A stretch of DNA of 13,845 nt from an uncultured Clostridia bacterium (GTDB lineage: Bacteria; Bacillota; Clostridia; TANB77; CAG-508). Numbering within the stretch: the first letter of the stretch is position 1; every line of letters starts with the position of its first letter. Made by a program: the position numbers and the translations under genes. The notes beneath the pieces were generated by a model. It saw only the letters and a list, made by a program, of their open reading frames with translations. It searched no databases and was not told the origin of the DNA. The stretch is from NCBI GenBank assembly GCA_934178475.1, contig CAKPQH010000017.1:1-13845 (forward strand), in the 5' to 3' direction. Of this stretch, positions 1 through 6,495 are shown piece after piece.

Positions 1-1
1 A

Positions 2-1003
2 ACAACAGCAAACAATAATAATGCGTCAAGTAAAACAGTAAAAGTATTACCAAATGCAGAAAGTTGGAGATATATAAGCATAGGAAAATCATTTGAAGTA
101 TGTTATAATATGAAAAGCAAAGATATATATAAATTATCAAGCTCGACAAATACACACTTAATGAAAAATAACGAGTGGGGAGCAGTAGCGTATTTAGCAG
201 CATCACAATATGGAGTAATACCAGGGGCAAGCCAATCAGGAAAAAAAAGTGTTGATTCACAAGGAAAGTATCATTCATATACAGGAGCAAAAGATTATAA
301 AACCAATATAGCACAAAGTACAACAGGGAATGTAACAGGAATATATGATTTAAATGGAGGAGCATGGGAAAGAGTAGCAGCATACTGGGATAATGAAAGT
401 AGTAATTTAAACATATATGCAGGAAAAATAACAATAGAAGGAAAAGAAGTAAATTTATTTAATGGAAATAAATTAAATAATGAATTTGCAGCATATTGGG
501 ATAAATATGATGTAAGTGAAGATGAAAAAACAAATGGAGCTGAAACGTGGGCTATGAAAGATGGAATAACAGCAACATCAGAAATGAATACAAAAATAGC
601 AGAGATGAATAAAAAGCTTGCAAAATACGCATATGATAGAGTACAATTTATGAAAAAAATAAAAGGTGATGCTATATATGAAGTGATTGATGAAAACAAT
701 TTTTCGTATTATGGATATAGAGAATATAAGAAAGAAAATGAGACAAATTACACTTATATAGCAGTATGGTTAAAAGCAACATATGATGATAATGGAAATG
801 TAATAGAAACAAATCACGGAACTACAAAATATGAAACAGGATTATATGATGGCGATTTTATGCTAATGGGAACATTTATTCAATCTTTTATACGCCGTGG
901 TGGTTACTGGAATGATGATTTTGGTAGTGGTGTATTTTATACTAATGGTACAGTTGGTGCTGCCGATTCTACCTATGGGTTCCGTCCGGTGGTTATTTTG
1001 TAG
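2..1003 (+). CDS. FGE-sulfatase/C-type-lectin-like surface protein, probably pilin-type (5' truncated)
   Basis: The frame is open from position 2. The first ATG (110) has no ribosome binding site, and the 36 codons before it continue protein-like sequence (ESWRYISIGKSFEV), so this is the C-terminal 333 residues of a longer protein whose start lies left of the window. Visible blocks, numbering from the ATG at 110: NEWGAVAYLAASQYG (residues 22-36), then GNVTGIYDLNGGAWE (about 73-87), a roughly 170-residue lysine/tyrosine-rich insert, and a C-terminal RRGGYWND...ADSTYGFRPVVIL block. These are hallmarks of the non-catalytic formylglycine-generating-enzyme-like (SUMF1, C-type lectin) fold that many Clostridia attach to prepilin leaders. 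The next gene has such a leader, so I infer the missing N-terminus is similar. Likely role: secreted or pilus-displayed binding protein, ligand unknown. No terminator separates it from the next gene. The last about 40 codons switch from A-ending to T-ending codons (see findings). Confidence 0.72.
   Translation, partial: TTANNNNASSKTVKVLPNAESWRYISIGKSFEVCYNMKSKDIYKLSSSTNTHLMKNNEWGAVAYLAASQYGVIPGASQSGKKSVDSQGKYHSYTGAKDYKTNIAQSTTGNVTGIYDLNGGAWERVAAYWDNESSNLNIYAGKITIEGKEVNLFNGNKLNNEFAAYWDKYDVSEDEKTNGAETWAMKDGITATSEMNTKIAEMNKKLAKYAYDRVQFMKKIKGDAIYEVIDENNFSYYGYREYKKENETNYTYIAVWLKATYDDNGNVIETNHGTTKYETGLYDGDFMLMGTFIQSFIRRGGYWNDDFGSGVFYTNGTVGAADSTYGFRPVVIL
887..1003 (+). other. Candidate variable region (VR-like) at 3' end of the first FGE-like gene
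   Basis: From about position 893 to the stop, codon use changes abruptly. Glycine is GGT six times and GGG once with no GGA, whereas GGA dominates upstream. Arginine uses CGC/CGT instead of AGA, and most residues use NNT codons (AAT, GAT, GAT, TTT, GGT, AGT, TAT, ACT, TCT). The segment encodes the surface loop and last strand of the C-type-lectin fold, where diversity-generating retroelements place substitutions at former adenines of AAT/AAC codons. No template repeat or reverse transcriptase is present here, so this is a candidate only. A recently exchanged cassette is the alternative. Confidence 0.35.
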
Positions 1004-1088
1004 AATAAAAAAAGATAGAAAATCAAAATAAGTGGCATACATGCTAAAGTGTATTCAAATAGAAGAACATAGGAGGAAATGTATTTTT

Positions 1089-2363
1089 ATGGACAAATTA
1101 GAAAATAATAGAGGAATAACATTAATAGCATTAGTAATAACAATAATAGTTTTATTAATTTTAGCAGGGGTATCAATAGCAATGATATCAAGTCAAGATG
1201 GAATACCAGGAAAAGCAACAAGTGCAAAGGAAACTCAAAAGAAAGCAGCTGATGAAGAAACAGTAAGGTTAGCTTTACAAGCAGCAATGATGAACGAAAA
1301 TGGAGAGATAAATGAAACGGAATTAGGAACAGAATTAAGTAAATTAGGTTATAAATATGAAGATGCAATAGTAAAAAAAGATGGAAAATCATATGCAGTA
1401 TTAACAGATGGAAGCATGATAGAAGGAACAAAAATATCAGAATTATCATTAACAGCAGGAGGAGCAAGTGAAAATACAAATGTAATAGATGAATATGGAA
1501 ATGTGTTTGTATTACCAAAAGGATTTAAAATAACATCAGATGCGAGCAATGTCACACAAGGAATTGTTATAGAAGATGTATTAGCAAATGATAATACATC
1601 AAAAGGGAACCAATTTGTATGGATACCAGTAGGAGATGTAAAGAAAGTAGAAAATAATATAATAAAAATATATAGTATAGAAATTGCAAGATATGTATTT
1701 GATGATAAGGGTAATGTGGATAATACATTAACTAAAACGAAATCGACAGAACAATTAAAATTAACTTCAGCAGCTACTAAGTATTATATTGAGAAGGAAA
1801 ATTTAGATACAACGTTTGTAAAAAGTGTAAAAGAAAATCATGGATATTATATAGGAAGATATGAGGCAGGAGATAGTTTAGCAACTGCAAATAATAAACC
1901 AAGAGATAGCGAGACAGAAGGAACTTTAGTATGTAAAGCAGAACAACAAGTATATAATTATATATTAAAAGAAAATGCTAAAATAAAATCAGAAAACATG
2001 TATAATGGAAAAACATTTAAAAGTGCTTTAATAAATAGTTTTGCATGGGATACAGCAATATTATTTGAGCAAACATTTGATGATAGAATTAAAACAGAAG
2101 ATTTGCTTCCATATTCTAAACAAACTAGTTTAAATAAAGGTTCATTACCAATTACAACAGGAACAAGTGGAGATAAAATATGTAATATATATGATATGTC
2201 AGGTAATTGTTTTGAATGGGACACGGAAACTTCTAATACATCTACTGAGTGTGTAGCTAGAGGAGGTATTTATAGTAATAGTAATTACAGTACAAAAAAT
2301 CGACGTAGTACATCAGATCGTGCAATAGCAAATGGAAGCTTTCGTCCGATTTTGTATTTGTAG
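1089..2363 (+). CDS. Type IV prepilin-like protein with C-terminal FGE-sulfatase/C-type-lectin-like domain
   Basis: A 424-residue protein. I place the start at ATG 1089, after AGGAGG at 1071-1076. The upstream in-frame GTG at 1032 has no ribosome binding site and would bury the leader. Residues 1-9 (MDKLENNRG) followed by ITLIALVITIIVLLILAG form a class III prepilin signal: prepilin peptidase should cut after Gly9 and methylate the new N-terminus, and the helix would anchor or assemble it. Mature position 5 is Ala, not the usual Glu. Residues 35-130 are a hydrophilic stalk. Residues about 135-424 are an FGE-like domain with NQFVWIPVG (174-182), GYYIGRYEAGD (252-262), NSFAWDT (316-322), NIYDMSGNCFEW (366-377), RGG (391-393) and SFRPILYL at the end. 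Catalytic sulfatase activation is unlikely; display or binding is the reasonable inference. It starts 85 nt after the preceding gene and is probably co-transcribed. No other pilus genes are in view, so assembly machinery must lie elsewhere. Confidence 0.8.
   Translation: MDKLENNRGITLIALVITIIVLLILAGVSIAMISSQDGIPGKATSAKETQKKAADEETVRLALQAAMMNENGEINETELGTELSKLGYKYEDAIVKKDGKSYAVLTDGSMIEGTKISELSLTAGGASENTNVIDEYGNVFVLPKGFKITSDASNVTQGIVIEDVLANDNTSKGNQFVWIPVGDVKKVENNIIKIYSIEIARYVFDDKGNVDNTLTKTKSTEQLKLTSAATKYYIEKENLDTTFVKSVKENHGYYIGRYEAGDSLATANNKPRDSETEGTLVCKAEQQVYNYILKENAKIKSENMYNGKTFKSALINSFAWDTAILFEQTFDDRIKTEDLLPYSKQTSLNKGSLPITTGTSGDKICNIYDMSGNCFEWDTETSNTSTECVARGGIYSNSNYSTKNRRSTSDRAIANGSFRPILYL
2259..2363 (+). 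other. Candidate variable region (VR-like) at 3' end of the prepilin-FGE gene
   Basis: The last 35 codons begin at the RGG motif and run to FRPILYL. They contain a run of NNT/NNC codons (GGT ATT TAT AGT AAT AGT) and CGA/CGT arginines that are rare upstream. The position is equivalent to the 887-1003 segment, and both end FRP..., with TTTGTAG closing both genes. Nucleotide identity between the two outside the final motif is low, so they are not recent copies of one template. The functional call is inferred from fold position and codon bias. Confidence 0.28.
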
Positions 2364-2440
2364 AAAGGGAGTTTTAGGAATATACAAAAAATAATCTAAT
2401 ATTAAAATGAAAACAGATGGCTGTTTAGCAGCGAAAATAT

Positions 2441-2487
2441 AAAATAGACTAATTAATTGATTTTTTAGCAATTAACTAGTCTATTTT
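2441..2487. terminator. Bidirectional intrinsic terminator between prepilin gene and U32 peptidase
   Basis: A 19-bp stem (2441-2459 with 2469-2487, one G-U pair) closes a 9-nt loop. The arms begin and end with A/T runs on both sides, so it can end transcription of the plus-strand prepilin gene and of the convergent minus-strand U32 gene. A smaller 6-bp hairpin (2411-2426) precedes it. Confidence 0.8.
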
Positions 2488-2500
2488 TATTTAGAATTAA

Positions 2501-4912
2501 TTAAATTTCTCTATTCAAATTACCATTAGTGTAATTTTTACCTTCAAGTTTTTTATTGTTTTTAACATGTGAAATGATGTTGTTTATTTCATCAATTGAT
2601 TCATCTATAATGTCTATTCTTAACGAATTAATATTAAAATCAGAATACTCTATAGAAAGTGTTTTAGAATTATAGATTGTTGTAATCCCTTTTTTAGGGA
2701 TTATTCTAAATTTTAGTCCAAGTCTATCCTTGATATAATATTTATTATTTGATAAACAGTTATTTGTACAAGAAGAGTAACACTTATTGCTTTTACCAAG
2801 AAGACAATAATTTGTTGTCATTAAAGGTGTATTTCCATACACAATTAATTCTTTATTTATCATAGAGTAGCTACATAAATGTGTTATAGCAGTTTTGTCA
2901 AGCTCGGGTGATATAGTAGAGGTACTTATATTTAATTTTTGTAAAATATCATTTGTATAAGAATTGTAAACATTAAAAGTATAGTTAGCTACTATATCCA
3001 AATTAGTAAAATCTAATTCATTTAAAAGTGTTATATTAGATAAATGAGATAAGACAATTCCTTTTATATTAAATTCTTGTAAAATAGTTTTAAATCTATT
3101 AATATCAAAATGATAATTATTTCTCATTATTAAAGGTAAATATATGTATAAATTAAATTTATTACACATCTTAGAAAGAAGAGAAGAGTATTTTTTATTT
3201 TCGAAATATTCTAAAGGTATATATAATTTATCAATAGAAGAAATAGATAAATTAGAGTAGTTAAAATCTAAAGATAAATTATTTAAAAGTAAAGACATTT
3301 TCATATCATTATTATTGGTATTAGTATTAACAATATTTCTTTCCGGTAATTTGATATCATTAGATTTTCTGTAAAAACTATTTATGATTAATTCTTGGAT
3401 TTTTAAAATTGCAATTCGTCTAATGTCATTTAAAATAGATACAGGCATAAAAACATTATCTTCTAAATCTATATTTATATTTTTGAATTCAAAACAAGTA
3501 TCTTGTGTTTTAGAAAATTGATTAATAATTTTTTCTCTACTGATAGGTGAACTTTTTGATTCTTCAGGCAAATAATCATATTCGAAATCTAAATGTTTAT
3601 TATTAGTAGGACAATCTATTTTTAATAAAATATTTTGTCCTTTTTTTATTTTTAAGTCGCAAATTAAAGGAATCTTTATAAACTCTTTTGAAAAACTTTG
3701 AATAGCTTTATTAGAAAGTTCTTTTTCAGAGATTTTATAAATTTTATCATTGATATTAATATTTCCTTTCATTCTTCCGAAAGTAACAATAAAATCTTTT
3801 TCAGAAGATTTTATATTATGAAAGTCTTTATTCATAAGTTCAGAAATAGTATACTTAGAATTTTCTTTTTCAAATGAAATAGAATCACCTATTGAAATGT
3901 TGTTTTTAAGATTACAAGTAACTAATCCTTTTTTAGAATTGAATTTAATGACTTTACCTAAATATAATCCCATATTATTAGGTTTTTCTTTGAAGACTAA
4001 ATCTCTGTTTTCTTCATCTTGAAGATGACCACTTGAAAATCCACCACGATTAAATACCTGCATAAGCTCTTTAATATCATTTGAATCAATTTTATATTCA
4101 TCAATTTCATTTTTTATATATTTATAAGCTAAATCAATATATTTTCTATATATTCTTGTAACAGTTGCAACATATTCAGGACTTTTCATTCTACCTTCAA
4201 TTTTAAGAGATTTAACACCAGCATTTATAAGCTTAGGTAAGTTTTCTAAAGAACATAAATCACGAGTGCTAAGTAAATATCCTTTATCAAGAACTTTTTC
4301 TTGATCATCAATTAATTCATATGGAAGACGACAAGGTTGAGCACATTTACCGCGATTACCTGAACGACCACCAACTAAACTAGAAAATAAACATTGTCCA
4401 GAATATGAAATACATAAAGCACCATGTGCAAAACATTCAATATCTATTTTAGAATTTTTACAAATATATTTAATTTCAGAAATTGAAAGTTCACGGGATA
4501 AAACAACTCTTTTGAATCCAAGTTTTTGAGCTTGGATTGCACCTTCTAGGTTATGTATTGTCATTTGAGTACTTGCATGTATTTCTAAATCAGGAAAAGA
4601 AGAAATGAGTGTTGAAGCAAGTCCTAAATCTTGAACAATAATAGCATCTATTCCTAATTCATAAGCTTTTTTAGCAAGGTTAAATGCATCTTCAAATTCA
4701 TTTTCTTTTATAAGAGTATTTAAAGTTAAGTGCGTTTTTACATTTCTGAGTTTTGCGTAATGTATAACGTTTTTTAAAGCTTCATCATCAAAATTAGAGG
4801 CAAAAGCTCTAGCATTAAATAAAGAAGCACCAAAATATACTGCGTTTGCACCATTTTGAACCGCAGCTTTTAAACATTCAAAATCACCAACAGGCGATAA
4901 CAATTCGATCAT
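2501..4912 (-). CDS. U32 family peptidase / RlhA-like 23S rRNA hydroxylation protein with DUF3656
   Basis: An 803-residue cytoplasmic protein. The N-terminal TIM-barrel-like U32 domain begins MIELLSPVGD and carries the family core ECFAHGALC...SGQC (Cys160, 167, 174) followed by GNRGKCAQPCR (Cys190, 194), the cysteine set that in U32 relatives such as E. coli RlhA holds an iron-sulfur cluster. DUF3656 follows, recognisable around SSPISREKIINQF and FMPVSILNDIRR. A second cysteine group lies near the C-terminus (Cys703, 711, 715, 719), followed by YYIKDRLGLKFRI. Length and the DUF3656 module match RlhA (5-hydroxycytidine in 23S rRNA, prephenate-dependent) better than the roughly 400-residue TrhP tRNA proteins, but substrate choice between rRNA and tRNA is inference. 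Older names call it collagenase-like protease; protease activity is doubtful. The start has GAGGAG 8 nt upstream and a consensus promoter just before it. It is monocistronic and ends at a shared terminator. Confidence 0.88.
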   Translation of the reverse strand: MIELLSPVGDFECLKAAVQNGANAVYFGASLFNARAFASNFDDEALKNVIHYAKLRNVKTHLTLNTLIKENEFEDAFNLAKKAYELGIDAIIVQDLGLASTLISSFPDLEIHASTQMTIHNLEGAIQAQKLGFKRVVLSRELSISEIKYICKNSKIDIECFAHGALCISYSGQCLFSSLVGGRSGNRGKCAQPCRLPYELIDDQEKVLDKGYLLSTRDLCSLENLPKLINAGVKSLKIEGRMKSPEYVATVTRIYRKYIDLAYKYIKNEIDEYKIDSNDIKELMQVFNRGGFSSGHLQDEENRDLVFKEKPNNMGLYLGKVIKFNSKKGLVTCNLKNNISIGDSISFEKENSKYTISELMNKDFHNIKSSEKDFIVTFGRMKGNININDKIYKISEKELSNKAIQSFSKEFIKIPLICDLKIKKGQNILLKIDCPTNNKHLDFEYDYLPEESKSSPISREKIINQFSKTQDTCFEFKNINIDLEDNVFMPVSILNDIRRIAILKIQELIINSFYRKSNDIKLPERNIVNTNTNNNDMKMSLLLNNLSLDFNYSNLSISSIDKLYIPLEYFENKKYSSLLSKMCNKFNLYIYLPLIMRNNYHFDINRFKTILQEFNIKGIVLSHLSNITLLNELDFTNLDIVANYTFNVYNSYTNDILQKLNISTSTISPELDKTAITHLCSYSMINKELIVYGNTPLMTTNYCLLGKSNKCYSSCTNNCLSNNKYYIKDRLGLKFRIIPKKGITTIYNSKTLSIEYSDFNINSLRIDIIDESIDEINNIISHVKNNKKLEGKNYTNGNLNREI

Positions 4913-4932
4913 TTTATTTTCTCCTCAAAGAA

Positions 4933-4961
4933 ATTATACCATAAATAAGGAATATTAACAA
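4933..4961 (-). promoter_or_regulatory. Sigma-A promoter for the U32 peptidase gene
   Basis: On the minus strand, -35 TTGTTA (4956-4961), a 17-nt spacer and -10 TATAAT (4933-4938) lie just upstream of GAGGAG (4921-4926) and the ATG. The expected transcript start is a few bases before the ribosome binding site, so the leader is very short. Confidence 0.7.
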
Positions 4962-5017
4962 TAAATAGAAAAACAAAAATTATATTAATATGAAGAATAT
5001 AACTAAATTAAATAATA

Positions 5018-5058
5018 TATCAATAAATTATTGATAAAAATATGAATAAAAATAACAT
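5018..5058 (+). promoter_or_regulatory. Weak candidate promoter with overlapping dyad for the TIGR04086 gene
   Basis: TTGATA (5031-5036) is followed after 16 nt by TAACAT (5053-5058), a modest sigma-A match. The -35 sits in the right arm of a perfect 8-bp inverted repeat, TATCAATA (5018-5025) and TATTGATA (5029-5036), separated by 3 nt, which could be an operator. In such AT-rich DNA this could be chance. Confidence 0.3.
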
Positions 5059-5090
5059 ATAAAAATATAAATATAATAGAGGTGTTAAAA

Positions 5091-5480
5091 ATGGAATTGT
5101 ATGAAAAAAATAGTTCAAATATATTTATGAATATAATAAAAGGAATTGTTATATCAATAATTTTTACATTAATAGCATTACTTATATATTCATGTTTATT
5201 AGTATATACTGATATAAATGAAAATACAGAAAACATAGTAATAATAACAATAACTGGGATAAGTATATTAATAGGAAGTTCTATTGGAAATAAAAAAACA
5301 AATAAAAACGGAATTTTAAATGGTGGAATAATAGGGGGAATATATATATTATTAATATATATAATATCGTCAATATGTGGAAATGATTTTTCTTTAAATA
5401 TATCAAGTGTAATAATGATAATTGTATCAATGGTAACTGGGATGATAGGTGGAATAATAGGAGTAAATACAAAGAAATAA
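5091..5480 (+). CDS. TIGR04086 family (YrzE-like) small membrane protein
   Basis: A 129-residue protein with four predicted membrane helices (about residues 13-38, 49-66, 75-95, 104-125) and short loops. Glycine-rich stretches (LNGGIIGGIYILL; VTGMIGGIIG) and the overall layout match the TIGR04086 putative membrane protein family of Firmicutes. Function is unknown. In other Clostridia this family is often found near yajC-secD-secF, and here secD/secF lie about 1 kb downstream beyond mgtC, so a link to Sec membrane biology is possible but unproven. I chose ATG 5091: GAGGTG (5079-5084) is its ribosome binding site, and the in-frame GTG at 5082 is part of that site. It converges on mgtC across a shared terminator. 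Confidence 0.7.
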   Translation: MELYEKNSSNIFMNIIKGIVISIIFTLIALLIYSCLLVYTDINENTENIVIITITGISILIGSSIGNKKTNKNGILNGGIIGGIYILLIYIISSICGNDFSLNISSVIMIIVSMVTGMIGGIIGVNTKK

Positions 5481-5529
5481 ATATTATAAAATTAAAAAAC
5501 TTAGGAAAGAAAAAATAAAGATATAAAAC

Positions 5530-5575
5530 AACATCCAAGTATATGAATTACTTAAATTTCATGTACTTGGATGTT
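5530..5575. terminator. Bidirectional terminator between TIGR04086 gene and mgtC
   Basis: An 18-bp stem (5530-5547 with 5558-5575, one G-U pair) with a 10-nt loop, flanked by A-rich sequence on the left and T-rich sequence on the right. It suits termination from both convergent genes. Confidence 0.8.
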
Positions 5576-5607
5576 ATATTTATTATTTGATTATTACAAT
5601 TTATTTT

Positions 5608-5631
5608 AAATTTCTAAATTTCTAAATTTCT
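5608..5631. repeat. Three tandem copies of AAATTTCT across the mgtC stop codon
   Basis: Perfect 8-bp unit repeated three times at 5608-5615, 5616-5623 and 5624-5631. The mgtC stop (5622-5624) lies inside it. Because each unit supplies ATT-TAG in the reading direction, gain or loss of units would not change the protein. Confidence 0.8.
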
Positions 5632-6308
5632 TCAACACTACTAACAGAATCTATAGAACTGATTTTAGATAATATGGAATTTATTTTTAAATTATGATCA
5701 TATTTGATTTCTAAAGTAATTGTTTTTAATTCAGAATCAAGATTATTGTCTAAGTTTGATTTATTCATTTTTTTTATGATGATATCTTGAGATTCAAAAA
5801 TATCTTCGATTTTTTCAAAAACTTTGTCATTAAAAGACTCTAATGATATGACTAATTTACTGTTTGTAAAATGGTCAAGTTTATCGGTTAATAAATATGA
5901 ATATGAAAGAAGTATATATGTAATTATAGTTGCCATTATAGCGGCAAAATAAAATCCACATCCTATACAAAGACCTATGCATGTAACTGCAAGCAAACTA
6001 GATGCAGTGGTTAAACCTTTTACATGAAAACCATCTCTCATAATGGTTCCTGCACCAATAAAACCTATACCAGAAAGTAATTGTGCAGCTATTCTAGAAG
6101 GATCAATATCATATTTAAGAGACATATATTCACCACATATAACAACCAAAACAGCACTTATTCCAACTAAAGAATGAGTCCTAAAACCAGCGGGTTTGTT
6201 ACAAGAGTCTCTTTCAAGTCCGATAATACCAGCAAGAATAGACGCTAAAAGTAGTTTTATTATAGATGCAAAATAAAAGTTATTAAAAAGATCTAAAAGT
6301 AAATTCAT
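5622..6308 (-). CDS. mgtC: MgtC/SapB family membrane protein
   Basis: A 228-residue protein with about five N-terminal helices (residues about 13-139) and a cytoplasmic C-terminal domain of about 80 residues with an ACT-like pattern. Family motifs are clear: GLERDSCNKPAGFRTHSLVGI-type loop (30-50), LLSGIGFIGAGTIMRDG (77-93) and VKGLTTASSLLAV (96-108). MgtC proteins support growth in low magnesium and, in Salmonella, act by inhibiting the F-type ATP synthase; many Firmicute members are uncharacterised, so a role in Mg2+ homeostasis or membrane energetics is by family only. The start is preceded by a GAAAGG-type ribosome binding site. Transcribed alone from its own promoter, divergent from secD. 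The symbol is a family label. Confidence 0.85.
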   Translation of the reverse strand: MNLLLDLFNNFYFASIIKLLLASILAGIIGLERDSCNKPAGFRTHSLVGISAVLVVICGEYMSLKYDIDPSRIAAQLLSGIGFIGAGTIMRDGFHVKGLTTASSLLAVTCIGLCIGCGFYFAAIMATIITYILLSYSYLLTDKLDHFTNSKLVISLESFNDKVFEKIEDIFESQDIIIKKMNKSNLDNNLDSELKTITLEIKYDHNLKINSILSKISSIDSVSSVEEI

Positions 6309-6368
6309 AAATAAACCGCCTTTCTAAAATAATATGTATTCGATTTTATAAATTTAATTCGGACTTAT

Positions 6369-6378
6369 ATTATAACAT
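6369..6378 (-). promoter_or_regulatory. Extended -10 promoter for mgtC
   Basis: On the minus strand, TATAAT (6369-6374) is preceded by TGT, giving an extended -10 (TGnTATAAT). The -35 region is only an AT-rich hexamer. The predicted leader is about 55 nt, too short for the known long Mg2+ leader of enteric mgtC, and I see no riboswitch in it. Confidence 0.45.
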
Positions 6379-6423
6379 AAAATTTATATAAAAAAATAAA
6401 AATAAAAAATATTTAAAAATATA

Positions 6424-6452
6424 TTGATATTTTTTTGAATTTAAGCTAGAAT
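6424..6452 (+). promoter_or_regulatory. Sigma-A promoter for the secD-secF-greA-glgP operon
   Basis: -35 TTGATA (6424-6429), 17-nt spacer, -10 TAGAAT (6447-6452). Upstream lie repeated A-tracts (about 6390-6419) that could act as UP element or curved DNA. An 8-bp inverted repeat, AAAAATAT (6415-6422) and ATATTTTT (6427-6434), straddles the -35. Confidence 0.55.
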
Positions 6453-6495
6453 ATACAAAGAAAAATTATGGATACAATTTAAGGAGGAACAAAAA

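Noticed and set aside
110..112. ATG as start of the first gene
   Set aside because: No ribosome binding site, and the frame is open with protein-like sequence back to position 2, so the gene begins left of the window.
1032..1088. Longer N-terminus of the prepilin gene from a GTG
   Set aside because: No ribosome binding site; AGGAGG and the prepilin leader both point to ATG 1089.
1087..1518. Minus-strand reading frame of 143 codons
   Set aside because: Antisense shadow of the prepilin gene; Leu/Phe/His-rich composition typical of complemented A-rich coding sequence, with no start signals.
2501..4912. Collagenase-like protease function for the U32 protein
   Set aside because: The cysteine set and DUF3656 architecture match RNA-hydroxylation members; protease activity is a legacy annotation without visible support.
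5072..5077. TATAAT just before the TIGR04086 gene
   Set aside because: It abuts the ribosome binding site, so a transcript from it would begin inside or after that site.
6390..6420. A-tract low-complexity stretch as a replication origin or integration site
   Set aside because: No iterons, DnaA boxes or direct-repeat att-like ends; it is better explained as promoter-proximal AT-rich DNA.
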